DNA of 64,000 nucleotides, taken from positions 78,098-142,097 of the forward strand of contig CAWHTU010000026.1 of NCBI GenBank assembly GCA_963832305.1. The letters are read 5' to 3'. Numbering within the stretch: position 1 is the stretch's first letter; each line of letters opens with the position of its first letter. The DNA comes from Roseiarcus sp963832305 (lineage in GTDB: Bacteria > Pseudomonadota > Alphaproteobacteria > Rhizobiales > Beijerinckiaceae). Below the pieces are notes generated by a model. That model worked only from the letters and a program-made list of their open reading frames with translations, was not told where the DNA came from and did no database searches. Both the position numbers and the translations under genes were made by a program. Positions 1 through 7,152 of this stretch are shown here, one piece after another.

Positions 1-2
1 AG

Positions 3-629
3 GTTCTGTCGGGCGCCTACAAGCGCGACGCCGGGCAGATCTTCATCAACGGCCAGGAAGCGACGATCAACAATCCGCGCGACGCCAAGTCTTATGGCAT
101 CGAGACCGTCTATCAGGCGCTCGCGCTCGCCGACAACGTAGACGCGGCGTCGAACCTCTACCTCGGCCGGGAACTGCGCACCCGCTGGGGCACGCTCGAC
201 GACGCCTCGATGGAAGCGGAGGCGCGCAAGGTTATGGGGCGGCTCAACCCCAACTTCCGCCGCTTCAAGGAGCCGGTCACCGCACTCTCTGGGGGCCAGC
301 GCCAGTCGGTCGCAATCGCCCGGGCGATCCATTTCAACGCCCGCATCCTCATCATGGACGAGCCGACGGCCGCGCTCGGCCCCGCCGAGACGGCGCAGGT
401 CGGCGAGCTCATCAAGCAGCTCAAGGCCGACGGCATCGGCATCTTCCTCATCAGCCACGACATCCACGACGTGTTCGACCTTGCGGACCGCGTGACGGTG
501 ATGAAGAACGGCCAGATCGTCGGATCGGGACGGGTCCAGGACATGACCAAGGACGAGGTGCTCGGCATGATCATCCTGGGCAAATGCCCGCCTGGCGCGA
601 TTCCGGGACCGGGAGCGATGGCGAGCTAA
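3..629 (+). CDS. Sugar ABC transporter ATP-binding protein, 5'-truncated
   Basis: This is the C-terminal three quarters of an ABC ATPase of the ribose/fructose/xylose importer class. The frame is open from the window edge, so the start and the Walker A motif lie outside. Visible are the Q-loop region (TVYQALALADN), the signature motif LSGGQRQSVAIARA, Walker B with ILIMDEPTAALGP, and the H-loop LISHDIHDV. The wording resembles the fructose importer ATPase FrcA, as I recall that family. It would power sugar uptake at the inner membrane with a permease and binding protein presumably encoded upstream of the window. The exact substrate cannot be read from this fragment. Confidence 0.9.
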   Translation, partial: VLSGAYKRDAGQIFINGQEATINNPRDAKSYGIETVYQALALADNVDAASNLYLGRELRTRWGTLDDASMEAEARKVMGRLNPNFRRFKEPVTALSGGQRQSVAIARAIHFNARILIMDEPTAALGPAETAQVGELIKQLKADGIGIFLISHDIHDVFDLADRVTVMKNGQIVGSGRVQDMTKDEVLGMIILGKCPPGAIPGPGAMAS

Positions 630-633
630 AGCG

Positions 634-711
634 GGACGAGGCGTTCCGGACGCGACCATCGCCTCGTCCAAAGGAGCGGCGAAGACGCGTCTCGAAGGAC
701 GTTCCAGTGGC
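634..711. repeat. REP-like element with inverted repeat, copy 1
   Basis: Directly after the ABC ATPase stop there is a perfect 10-bp inverted repeat (634-643 with 660-669), followed by a segment at 671-710 containing GGAGCGGCG and GTCTCGAAGGACG then TTCCAG. The same segment recurs after the stop codons at 10511 and 28067. It may serve as a transcript-end hairpin, but there is no T-run. The remaining bases up to about 947 hold no convincing gene. Confidence 0.6.
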
Positions 712-947
712 CTCGGCACGTCGTGGCAGGCCGCCATAGCGTCTGTGTGGAATGAAGGCGGCGTTTTTGGTTCTCGAATTTTTTTCGCATGGGCCTTGCC
801 ATTCATCGGGGTTGGTATGTCATTAAGGCAGCCGCCAGGCGGAGCGAAGGGCCGACCCCACGGCGCGCGCAGGAGCGCCGATCAGGCGCGATCGCAACGT
901 GCTATAGACCCCCCGATCGCCGCTAAGTCGTCTTGAGCGGGGCCTCC

Positions 948-1788
948 ATGTCAGACTTGGCGTTGTCCATTGTTATGGGCATAGCGCTGGCCGCCGCGAC
1001 TGGCTTTCGAATATTTTTGCCGATGCTCATTGTCAGCGGCGCCGCCTATACCGGGCACATCCAGTTGGACAGCAGCTTCGCCTGGCTTGGCGCGCCGTCG
1101 GCGCTGATAATGCTCAGTGCTGCGGCCGTCGCAGAAGTCTTGGCTTATTACATTCCTGTTATTGACAACCTGCTCGACACTTTGGCGACTCCGGCTGCGT
1201 TTGTCGCCGGGACGATCGTGTCATCGGCGGTCATGACGGATGTGCCGCCAATGATGAAGTGGACGGCGGCCATTATCGCCGGCGGCGGCGTCGCCGGATT
1301 TATCGCAAGGGGTGACCGGCATCCTCAGGGCCCACTCGACGGTTCTGACGGGCGGCCTCGGGAACTCCGTCATTGCAACTGCGGAGCTTGGCGGCGCAGT
1401 CCTGATATCCTTTCTTGCGCTCGCTGCGCCGGCCGCCGCGATCGCGCTTGTCGTGCTGTTCTTGTTGGTGGCGATACGTCCGCTTCGCCGTCTGCTCCGA
1501 GGAGCGAAATCATCGGGCGCGCCGAGTTGGACACGCGCCAACGGACCCGAAGGACACTACCTGAGCGCCATCGCGCGGGCGTCGATGACCGCCTGCGCCC
1601 ATTCCCCGGGGCGTTCCTGCGGCAGGTTGTGGCCAACGCCCCGGAAGACGCGATGCTCGTGCGGGCCGGTGAACTTCTTCGCGTGGTGGGCGCCGCCGGG
1701 GTTTACGCCGTCTGCGTCGCCGTCGACAGTGATGGCCGGAACGACGATGGGCGGCTGGGCCGCGAGCGCCACCTCAATCTCATCATAG
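948..1788 (+). pseudogene. DUF4126 membrane protein, frameshifted
   Basis: The first frame (ATG 948; TTG 933 is an alternative) encodes a hydrophobic protein reading LALSIVMGIALAAATGFR at its N terminus, typical of the DUF4126 family. The homology stops near 1306 in this frame and resumes in the +1 frame as QGVTGILRAHSTVLTGGLG..VIATAELGG, the conserved C-terminal part. Restoring two bases (GCGC instead of GC near 1304-1307) would rejoin the frames. The family part ends at about 1510. The frame then runs on into the antisense strand of the hydrolase gene until 1788, so the natural stop may also be lost. It is predicted to be an inner-membrane protein of unknown role. A sequencing error cannot be excluded. 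Confidence 0.7.
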
Positions 1789-2471
1789 CGAGGATCGCCG
1801 GCGCCGGGCGCGAGTCCGTAACGATGCCGATAGGAATGGATGACCACTGCAACGAAGTCGGGATTGTCAAATGCGCTCGCCGTTCGATCGAAGGTCGCAT
1901 CGTCGAACGCCCACTTCGGCGACCACATGCGCCACAAGAGGCGCGCGATCTCCTTCCGGTTCTTCGCGAGGCCGCGCCGTCCCCGCTCGCTGTGGAAGTA
2001 GTACTGATACCAGAACGCCGCCTCCTCGGCGGGGCTCGCCGGCTCCATCGCGTGCGCGATGTTCTGGATGTTGTACGAGTTGCCTGAGACGAGGGCCTGG
2101 GCGCGCTGCGGCCACAGCGCCGCGACGACGCAACACGCACGCCCGCCCCAATCGTAGCCGCCCAGGACCGCGCGCTCGATGTGAAGCGCGTCCATCAGCG
2201 CCAGAAGGTCTGCGCCGAGCGCCGCCTGCTCGCCCGAGCGGGGCGTGTCCGGCGACAAGAACTGTGTCGGCCCGTAGCCGCGCAGATAGGGAACAATGAC
2301 CCGCGCTCCCGCCTGCGCGATGAGAGGCGCCGACTCCGCATAGGCATGGACGTCGTAGGGAAAACCGTGGCCGAGAATGCACGGCCAGCCGGACGCGGGT
2401 CCATATTCCAGGTAGGCGACTGAGAGGGGTCCGGCCTTTGTCCTGCGAACCGCTGCCGGCGGGATGGTCAT
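1557..2471 (-). CDS. Alpha/beta hydrolase (epoxide hydrolase/dehalogenase-like)
   Basis: A 304-residue alpha/beta hydrolase. It shows the oxyanion motif HGFP (residues 35-38) and a nucleophile elbow GGYDWGG with Asp107 instead of Ser, as in epoxide hydrolases and haloalkane dehalogenases. A C-terminal GVGHNLPQE supplies the likely catalytic His. These features support a hydrolase acting on an epoxide, halide or similar small organic substrate, but the substrate is unknown. Its ATG overlaps the stop of the RNase HII gene by four bases, so the two are probably translated from one message, with RNase HII first. Confidence 0.85.
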   Translation of the reverse strand: MTIPPAAVRRTKAGPLSVAYLEYGPASGWPCILGHGFPYDVHAYAESAPLIAQAGARVIVPYLRGYGPTQFLSPDTPRSGEQAALGADLLALMDALHIERAVLGGYDWGGRACCVVAALWPQRAQALVSGNSYNIQNIAHAMEPASPAEEAAFWYQYYFHSERGRRGLAKNRKEIARLLWRMWSPKWAFDDATFDRTASAFDNPDFVAVVIHSYRHRYGLAPGAGDPRYDEIEVALAAQPPIVVPAITVDGDADGVNPGGAHHAKKFTGPHEHRVFRGVGHNLPQERPGEWAQAVIDARAMALR

Positions 2472-3331
2472 AGTTCTGGGGCTGGCGCCGGTTCCGCGAA
2501 TTTCGGCGCGCCGTCCAAAGCAGCTTTGACGTTCGCCCAGGGCGGGAGCGGCGGGAGGCCGAGAATCTCGCGGACGGGCGTGAAGGAGCGCCGATGAATG
2601 GGCGAGGCGCCGAGCCGGGCAAGAGCGGCCCGATGCTCGCGGACAGGATAGCCCTTGTGCTTCGAAAACCCGTATCCCGGATATTCCGCATCCAGCTGGC
2701 GCATGAGAGCGTCGCGGGCGGTCTTGGCCAGGATTGACGCTGCGGCGATGGTCAGGCTCTTGGCGTCGCCGTTCACAATAGCCTGCTGAGGCGTCTGCAG
2801 ATCCTTTAGACGTCGCGCGTCGAGCAGAATGTGCTGAGGGGCGACGGAGAGTCCTTCAACGGCGCGGCGCATGGCCAGAAGGCCGGCCCAATAGATGTTG
2901 ATCCGATCAATCTCGTCGACCTCTGCGAAGGCGACCGACCACGCCACGGCGCGCCCTTTGATCTCGACCGCCAGCTTGTCCCGAGTCGCGGCATCGAGCT
3001 TTTTCGAATCGTCCACTCCGGGAATACGCGACCCCGGCGCGAATATGACCGCCGCGGCCGCCACCGGCCCCGCGAGCGGGCTCATGCCGGCCTCATCGAC
3101 GCCGGCAACGTGCAGTAAGCCGGCGCCCCAAAGCGCGCTCTCGAACTGCAAGAGCTTGCGTAGGCGCTGCCCCTCCGAGCGGTTCTCGGCGCGCCGCCGC
3201 CCTATGGCGCTGAGAATCGCCTTTGCGCCCAGGCGCGGATCGGCCCTGAGCGCGCATTCCGCGACGGCATCGAGCGGGCAGGCCTCGATAACGTAGCGGC
3301 GGCGAATCTCGGCAAGGGGCAGGCGAGTCAC
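2468..3331 (-). CDS. rnhB: Ribonuclease HII with N-terminal extension and altered GRG motif
   Basis: RNase HII removes ribonucleotides and RNA from RNA:DNA hybrids. The catalytic set can be followed: Asp79-Glu80 in GVDEAG, Asp171 in LLDARR and Asp189 in NGDAKSLTIAAASILAK. Two things are odd. About 75 residues precede the catalytic domain, as in Bacillus-type enzymes. The usual VDEAGRGPLAGP motif reads VDEAGMSPLAGP, so the GRG that contacts the ribonucleotide is GMS (residues 82-84). It is 287 aa against about 200-220 for most proteobacterial enzymes. It may be a specialised or transferred version, and another copy may exist elsewhere in the genome. It forms an operon with the downstream hydrolase. 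Confidence 0.88.
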   Translation of the reverse strand: MTRLPLAEIRRRYVIEACPLDAVAECALRADPRLGAKAILSAIGRRRAENRSEGQRLRKLLQFESALWGAGLLHVAGVDEAGMSPLAGPVAAAAVIFAPGSRIPGVDDSKKLDAATRDKLAVEIKGRAVAWSVAFAEVDEIDRINIYWAGLLAMRRAVEGLSVAPQHILLDARRLKDLQTPQQAIVNGDAKSLTIAAASILAKTARDALMRQLDAEYPGYGFSKHKGYPVREHRAALARLGASPIHRRSFTPVREILGLPPLPPWANVKAALDGAPKFAEPAPAPEL

Positions 3332-3429
3332 GGCGACAATCTAGCCGGCGTTGCGGCGGGCGCAACGGTCTTCATCGCCGCGGGGCACAACTTTGGATGA
3401 GGAGGTCGCGAAACCCGGCGCGCAGGCTC

Positions 3430-3458
3430 TTGACGTCGCCGTCGCTCGTCGGCTAAAT
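3430..3458 (+). promoter_or_regulatory. Sigma-70-type promoter of the ilv leader
   Basis: TTGACG at 3430-3435 and CTAAAT at 3453-3458 are separated by exactly 17 bp. A start site near 3465 would put the leader peptide and terminator hairpin inside the transcript before ilvB. This is a pattern match only. Confidence 0.55.
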
Positions 3459-3490
3459 GACAAATTGCGTTCTTCGCGAGGTTATTGCGC

Positions 3491-3538
3491 ATGGCGAAGC
3501 TTATTGTAGGTTTGGCGCTGGAGGGCGGGCAGACATAG
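3491..3538 (+). CDS. Candidate ilv operon leader peptide (15 aa)
   Basis: A 16-codon frame, MAKLIVGLALEGGQT then TAG, begins with ATG at 3491. Five of its first ten residues are branched-chain (Leu4, Ile5, Val6, Leu8, Leu10). Its stop codon lies inside a hairpin (3526-3550), and a terminator follows at 3569-3591. This is the expected layout of ribosome-mediated attenuation by charged Leu/Ile/Val tRNAs, as known for proteobacterial branched-chain operons. No strong ribosome binding site is obvious, so translation is inferred. Confidence 0.6.
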   Translation: MAKLIVGLALEGGQT

Positions 3539-3550
3539 AGTCTGCACCCG
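3526..3550 (+). promoter_or_regulatory. Leader hairpin (putative pause/antiterminator element)
   Basis: CGGG-CAGAC (3526-3534) can pair with GTCTG-CACCCG (3540-3550), with a small bulge, enclosing the leader peptide stop codon. It precedes the terminator hairpin and would be disrupted by a ribosome moving to the leader stop. I did not resolve the alternative antiterminator pairing. Confidence 0.5.
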
Positions 3551-3568
3551 TTCGCTGGCGCTTACCCG

Positions 3569-3591
3569 AAGGCCCCTCGAGGGCCTTTTTT
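3569..3591 (+). terminator. Attenuator terminator upstream of ilvB
   Basis: AAGGCCC (3569-3575) pairs with GGGCCTT (3581-3587) and is followed by a run of six T (3586-3591). It is an intrinsic terminator about 45 bp before the ilvB start, in the right place to abort transcription when branched-chain amino acids are plentiful. Confidence 0.75.
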
Positions 3592-3637
3592 GTTGCCCGG
3601 AATTCCTGAACGACGAGAGAAGGCGGAGTTTACGATT

Positions 3638-5410
3638 ATGGTCAAGCACATGACCGGCGCGGAGATGGTCGTCGAGGCGCTGAAGGACCAGGGCGTGGAG
3701 ATGGTCTTCGGCTATCCGGGCGGCGCGGTCCTGCCGATCTACGACGCCATCTTCCACCAGAACAAACTCAGGCACATTCTTGTGCGCCACGAGCAGGGCG
3801 CGGCGCACGCAGCGGAAGGTTACGCTCGCTCGACTGGCAAGGTCGGCGTCCTCCTCGTCACCTCCGGCCCGGGCGCCACCAACGCGATAACCGGCCTCAC
3901 CGACGCACTGATGGATTCCATTCCCCTCGTCTGCATCACCGGACAGGTGCCGACCCATCTCATCGGCTCCGACGCGTTCCAGGAATGCGACACGACCGGC
4001 ATCACCCGCAGCTGCACCAAGCACAATTATCTCGTCCGCCGGGTCGAAGATTTGCCGCGCATCCTCCACGAGGCCTTCTACATCGCCTCGCACGGCCGAC
4101 CCGGTCCGGTCGTTGTCGACATTCCCAAGGACGTGCAGTTCGCGAGCGGCGCTTATGCGTTCCAGAAGAACATCCAGCACAAGACTTATCAGCCGCAGCT
4201 CAAGGGAGATCTCGAGCGCGTTCAGCATGCGATCGAGATGATGGCGGCGGCGAAGAAGCCGGTGTTCTACACCGGCGGCGGCGTCATCAATTCCGGCACG
4301 CACGCTTCGACCCTGTTGCGCGAGCTCGTCCGCACGACCGGGTTCCCGATCACTTCGACATTGATGGGGCTCGGCGCCTATCCTGCATCCGACCCGCAAT
4401 GGCTCGGCATGCTTGGCATGCACGGCTCGTTCGAGGCCAACAACGCGATGCATGATTGCGACGTCATGATCTGCGTCGGCGCCCGGTTCGACGACCGCAT
4501 CACCGGCCGCCTCGACGCGTTCTCGCCGAAATCGAGCAAAATCCATATCGACATTGACCCGTCGTCGATCAACAAGAACGTCAAGGTCGATCTCGGCATC
4601 GTTGGCGACTGCGCCCATGTTCTAGAAGACATGGTGCGGCTCTGGCGGGCCGGTTCCCATCAGGCTGATAAGGCCGCGCTGGCCAAATGGTGGAGCGCGA
4701 TCGACGGCTGGCGGGCCCGCAACTCGTTCGGATTCCGCAATTCGGAGAGGATCATCAAGCCCCAGCATGCGGTAAAGAGGCTCTATGAGTTGACTAAGGG
4801 TCGCGACGTGTACGTCACGACCGAGGTCGGTCAGCACCAGATGTGGGCGGCGCAGCATTTCGCGTTCGAGGAGCCGAATCGCTGGATGACCTCGGGGGGG
4901 CTCGGGACCATGGGCTACGGCCTGCCCGCGGCAATCGGCGCCCAGCTCGCCCATCCGAAGTCGCTGGTCGTCGACATCGCCGGCGAAGCCTCGATCCTCA
5001 TGAACATGCAGGAGATGTCGACCGCGGCGCAATACCACCTGCCGGTCAAGATCTTCATCCTCAACAACCAGTACATGGGCATGGTGCGCCAGTGGCAGGA
5101 ACTCCTGCATGGCGGCCGCTACTCGGAAAGCTATACCGATTCGCTCCCCGACTTCGTCAAGCTCGCCGAGGCTTACGGCGCGCACGGAATCCGCTGCTCC
5201 GACCCGGCGAAGCTCGACGCGGCGATCATGGAGATGATCGATACGCCGAGGCCGGTCATTTTCGATTGCCTCGTCGATCAGAAAGAGAACTGCTTTCCGA
5301 TGATCCCGTCGGGCAAGGCCCATAACGAAATGATCATGGCCGAGCTCGAGGACGACGCCGGCATCGAGCTCGACAACGTCATCGACGAACAGGGCAAGAT
5401 GCTGGTCTAG
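3638..5410 (+). CDS. ilvB: Acetolactate synthase large subunit
   Basis: The catalytic subunit (590 aa) of acetohydroxyacid synthase. It condenses two pyruvates, or pyruvate plus 2-oxobutyrate, in valine/leucine and isoleucine synthesis, using ThDP, Mg and FAD. The N-terminal pyrimidine-binding domain has the catalytic Glu in RHEQGAAHAAEGYAR (Glu52), and the C-terminal ThDP site runs up to ILNNQYMGMVRQWQ. I chose ATG 3638 because AAGGCGGAG lies ten bases upstream and the family begins near GAEMVVEALKDQGV. The longer TTG start at 3590 would lie in the terminator. The Mg-binding motif reads GEAS (Glu450) where the family normally has GD(A/G)S. It is probably controlled by the attenuator upstream and co-transcribed with the dehydratase and ilvN. 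Confidence 0.96.
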   Translation: MVKHMTGAEMVVEALKDQGVEMVFGYPGGAVLPIYDAIFHQNKLRHILVRHEQGAAHAAEGYARSTGKVGVLLVTSGPGATNAITGLTDALMDSIPLVCITGQVPTHLIGSDAFQECDTTGITRSCTKHNYLVRRVEDLPRILHEAFYIASHGRPGPVVVDIPKDVQFASGAYAFQKNIQHKTYQPQLKGDLERVQHAIEMMAAAKKPVFYTGGGVINSGTHASTLLRELVRTTGFPITSTLMGLGAYPASDPQWLGMLGMHGSFEANNAMHDCDVMICVGARFDDRITGRLDAFSPKSSKIHIDIDPSSINKNVKVDLGIVGDCAHVLEDMVRLWRAGSHQADKAALAKWWSAIDGWRARNSFGFRNSERIIKPQHAVKRLYELTKGRDVYVTTEVGQHQMWAAQHFAFEEPNRWMTSGGLGTMGYGLPAAIGAQLAHPKSLVVDIAGEASILMNMQEMSTAAQYHLPVKIFILNNQYMGMVRQWQELLHGGRYSESYTDSLPDFVKLAEAYGAHGIRCSDPAKLDAAIMEMIDTPRPVIFDCLVDQKENCFPMIPSGKAHNEMIMAELEDDAGIELDNVIDEQGKMLV

Positions 5411-5418
5411 CGGTTTTT

Positions 5419-5450
5419 CCTCTCCCTCTGGGAGAGGGCAGGGCGAGGGC
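5419..5450. repeat. Intergenic CCTCTCCC/GGGAGAGG palindrome
   Basis: CCTCTCCC (5419-5426) and GGGAGAGG (5430-5437) form a tight stem with a TCT loop, followed by GCAGGGCGAGGGC. This resembles the short palindromic repeats scattered between genes in many alphaproteobacteria. It sits between ilvB and the dehydratase and could adjust message stability. Confidence 0.6.
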
Positions 5451-5459
5451 CTTTTCGCA

Positions 5460-6437
5460 ATGTTCAGCCTGGACCAGATACGGCAAGCGCACGAGGTCGT
5501 GCTTGGCGCGCTGCGTCCGACGCCGGCGATTTGCTGGCCGCTACTTGCACAGCGGCTCGGCGCCGACGTCGTGGTCAAGCACGAGAACCATCTGCCGACC
5601 GGCGCCTTTAAGGTGCGCGGCGGTCTCACCTATGTCGACGAGCTGATCAAGCGCGAGCCGGAGACGCGAGGGCTAGTTTCAGCGACCCGCGGCAATCACG
5701 GCCAGAGTTTAGCCTTCGCTGGCCGGCGGACCGGCCTCGAGGTGACTATCGTCGCGCCGGAAGGCAATTCGAGGGAAAAGAACGCCGCCATGCGCGCGCT
5801 CGGCGCCGACCTCATTGAATCCGGACGCGACTTTCAGGCCGCGCGCGAGGAGGCGATGCGGCTTGCGGACGCCCGCGGCCTCCACATGGTTCCTTCCTTC
5901 CATCGCGATCTCGTGCTCGGCGTTTCGACTTATGCCCTCGAGCTCCTCAGCGAGCGCCCCGACCTCGACGTTCTCTATGTGCCGATCGGCCAGGGGTCGG
6001 GAATTTGCGGTTGCATCGCGGCGCGTGACGCGTTGGGCCTTAAGACGGACGTCGTCGGCGTCCAGTCGGCGGAAGCTCCCGCCTACGCGCTGTCGTTCGC
6101 CGCCGGCCATGCGGTGCGGACCAACAGCGCCGACACCTACGCCGACGGCATGGCGACGCGGGTTCCCGACGAGGAGGCGCTTGCAGTGATCGCCAAGGGG
6201 GCGGCGAGGATCATGCTCGTGAGCGACGAGGAGATCTCCTGGGCGATCGGCGCTTATTGGACCGATACGCATAATCTCGCTGAGGGCGCGGGCGCGGCGG
6301 CGCTCGCAGCGGCGGTGAAGGAAAAGTCCCGCCTCAAAGGGCGCAAGGTCGGGCTCGTGCTGTCCGGGGGCAACATTGACTTCGATCTCTTCCGGCGATG
6401 GGTGTTCGCAGCGCCGAACGCAGTCGCAGCCGCCTGA
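5460..6437 (+). CDS. Threonine dehydratase-like PLP enzyme, no regulatory domain
   Basis: A fold-type II PLP enzyme of 325 aa. It has the Schiff-base lysine in TGAFKVRGG (Lys51), the ATRGNHGQSLA substrate loop, a glycine-rich phosphate loop (PIGQGSGICG) and a C-terminal SGGN motif. It matches the serine/threonine dehydratase family. In this operon the natural role is deamination of threonine to 2-oxobutyrate, the isoleucine-branch substrate of IlvBN. It stops where biosynthetic IlvA continues into ACT-like feedback domains, so it should be insensitive to isoleucine. Catabolic dehydratases or hydroxyectoine-pathway homologues have the same size, so substrate assignment is inference. The ATG follows the palindrome without a strong Shine-Dalgarno site. 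Confidence 0.85.
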   Translation: MFSLDQIRQAHEVVLGALRPTPAICWPLLAQRLGADVVVKHENHLPTGAFKVRGGLTYVDELIKREPETRGLVSATRGNHGQSLAFAGRRTGLEVTIVAPEGNSREKNAAMRALGADLIESGRDFQAAREEAMRLADARGLHMVPSFHRDLVLGVSTYALELLSERPDLDVLYVPIGQGSGICGCIAARDALGLKTDVVGVQSAEAPAYALSFAAGHAVRTNSADTYADGMATRVPDEEALAVIAKGAARIMLVSDEEISWAIGAYWTDTHNLAEGAGAAALAAAVKEKSRLKGRKVGLVLSGGNIDFDLFRRWVFAAPNAVAAA

Positions 6438-6492
6438 AGCAAAACAATGCGCCGGCTCTCCATGAGTTTGGCGCGAACGAGGACTGACGCTG

Positions 6493-7050
6493 ATGAGCAA
6501 GATTTCGACCGCCCAGCCGCTCTCGCCCTATTCCTCAGCGACTGGGAAAGCCAATGTCGAGACCCACACCCTCTCGGTACTGGTCGACAACGAGCCCGGC
6601 GTCCTCGCCCGGGTGGTCGGCATGTTCTCGGGCCGCGGCTACAACATCGAGAGCCTGACGGTCGCCGAGGTCGCGCACGAAACCCATCTCTCCCGCATCA
6701 CCATTGTCACCTCCGGGACACCTGCGATCATCGAGCAGATTCGTCATCAGCTCGAGCGCTTGGTTCCCGTCCATTCCGTGAAGGATCTGACCTTGACCGT
6801 GCGGGCGATCGAGCGGGAGCTTGCGATGATCAAGGTGAAAGGCAGGGGCGAGAATAGGACCGAGGCGCTGCGCCTCGCCGAGGCTTTCCGCGCCAAGATG
6901 ATCGACGCGACGATCGAGAGTTTCATCTTTGAACTCACTGGCGCGCCGCGCAAGATCGACGACTTCGTCGAGCTTATGCGCCCACTGGGCCTGGTCGAGG
7001 TCTCGCGCACCGGCGTCGCCGCCATCTCGCGCGGACCAGAGCCGATCTGA
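6493..7050 (+). CDS. ilvN: Acetolactate synthase small (regulatory) subunit
   Basis: The regulatory subunit of acetohydroxyacid synthase (185 aa), which activates IlvB and confers valine feedback inhibition. The N-terminal ACT domain starts at THTLSVLVDNEPGVLARV and continues FSGRGYNIESLTVAEV. The second domain contains RTEALRLAEAFRAKMID. The length fits the longer IlvH/IlvN type. It lies 55 bp after the dehydratase on the same strand and is presumably the last gene of the attenuated operon. Confidence 0.95.
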   Translation: MSKISTAQPLSPYSSATGKANVETHTLSVLVDNEPGVLARVVGMFSGRGYNIESLTVAEVAHETHLSRITIVTSGTPAIIEQIRHQLERLVPVHSVKDLTLTVRAIERELAMIKVKGRGENRTEALRLAEAFRAKMIDATIESFIFELTGAPRKIDDFVELMRPLGLVEVSRTGVAAISRGPEPI

Positions 7051-7152
7051 CCACAATTTTTCGGTTCGCGCGCCTCAACATCCCGCTTGCCGGAGCGCCT
7101 GCGCCAGCGCAAATCGACCTGTGGATAGCGAAGCGAGGCGCCTGCAAGGCCC

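Noticed and set aside
745..936. Small 63-residue frame before DUF4126
   Set aside because: No ribosome binding site, no recognised motif, and a composition typical of non-coding GC-rich DNA.
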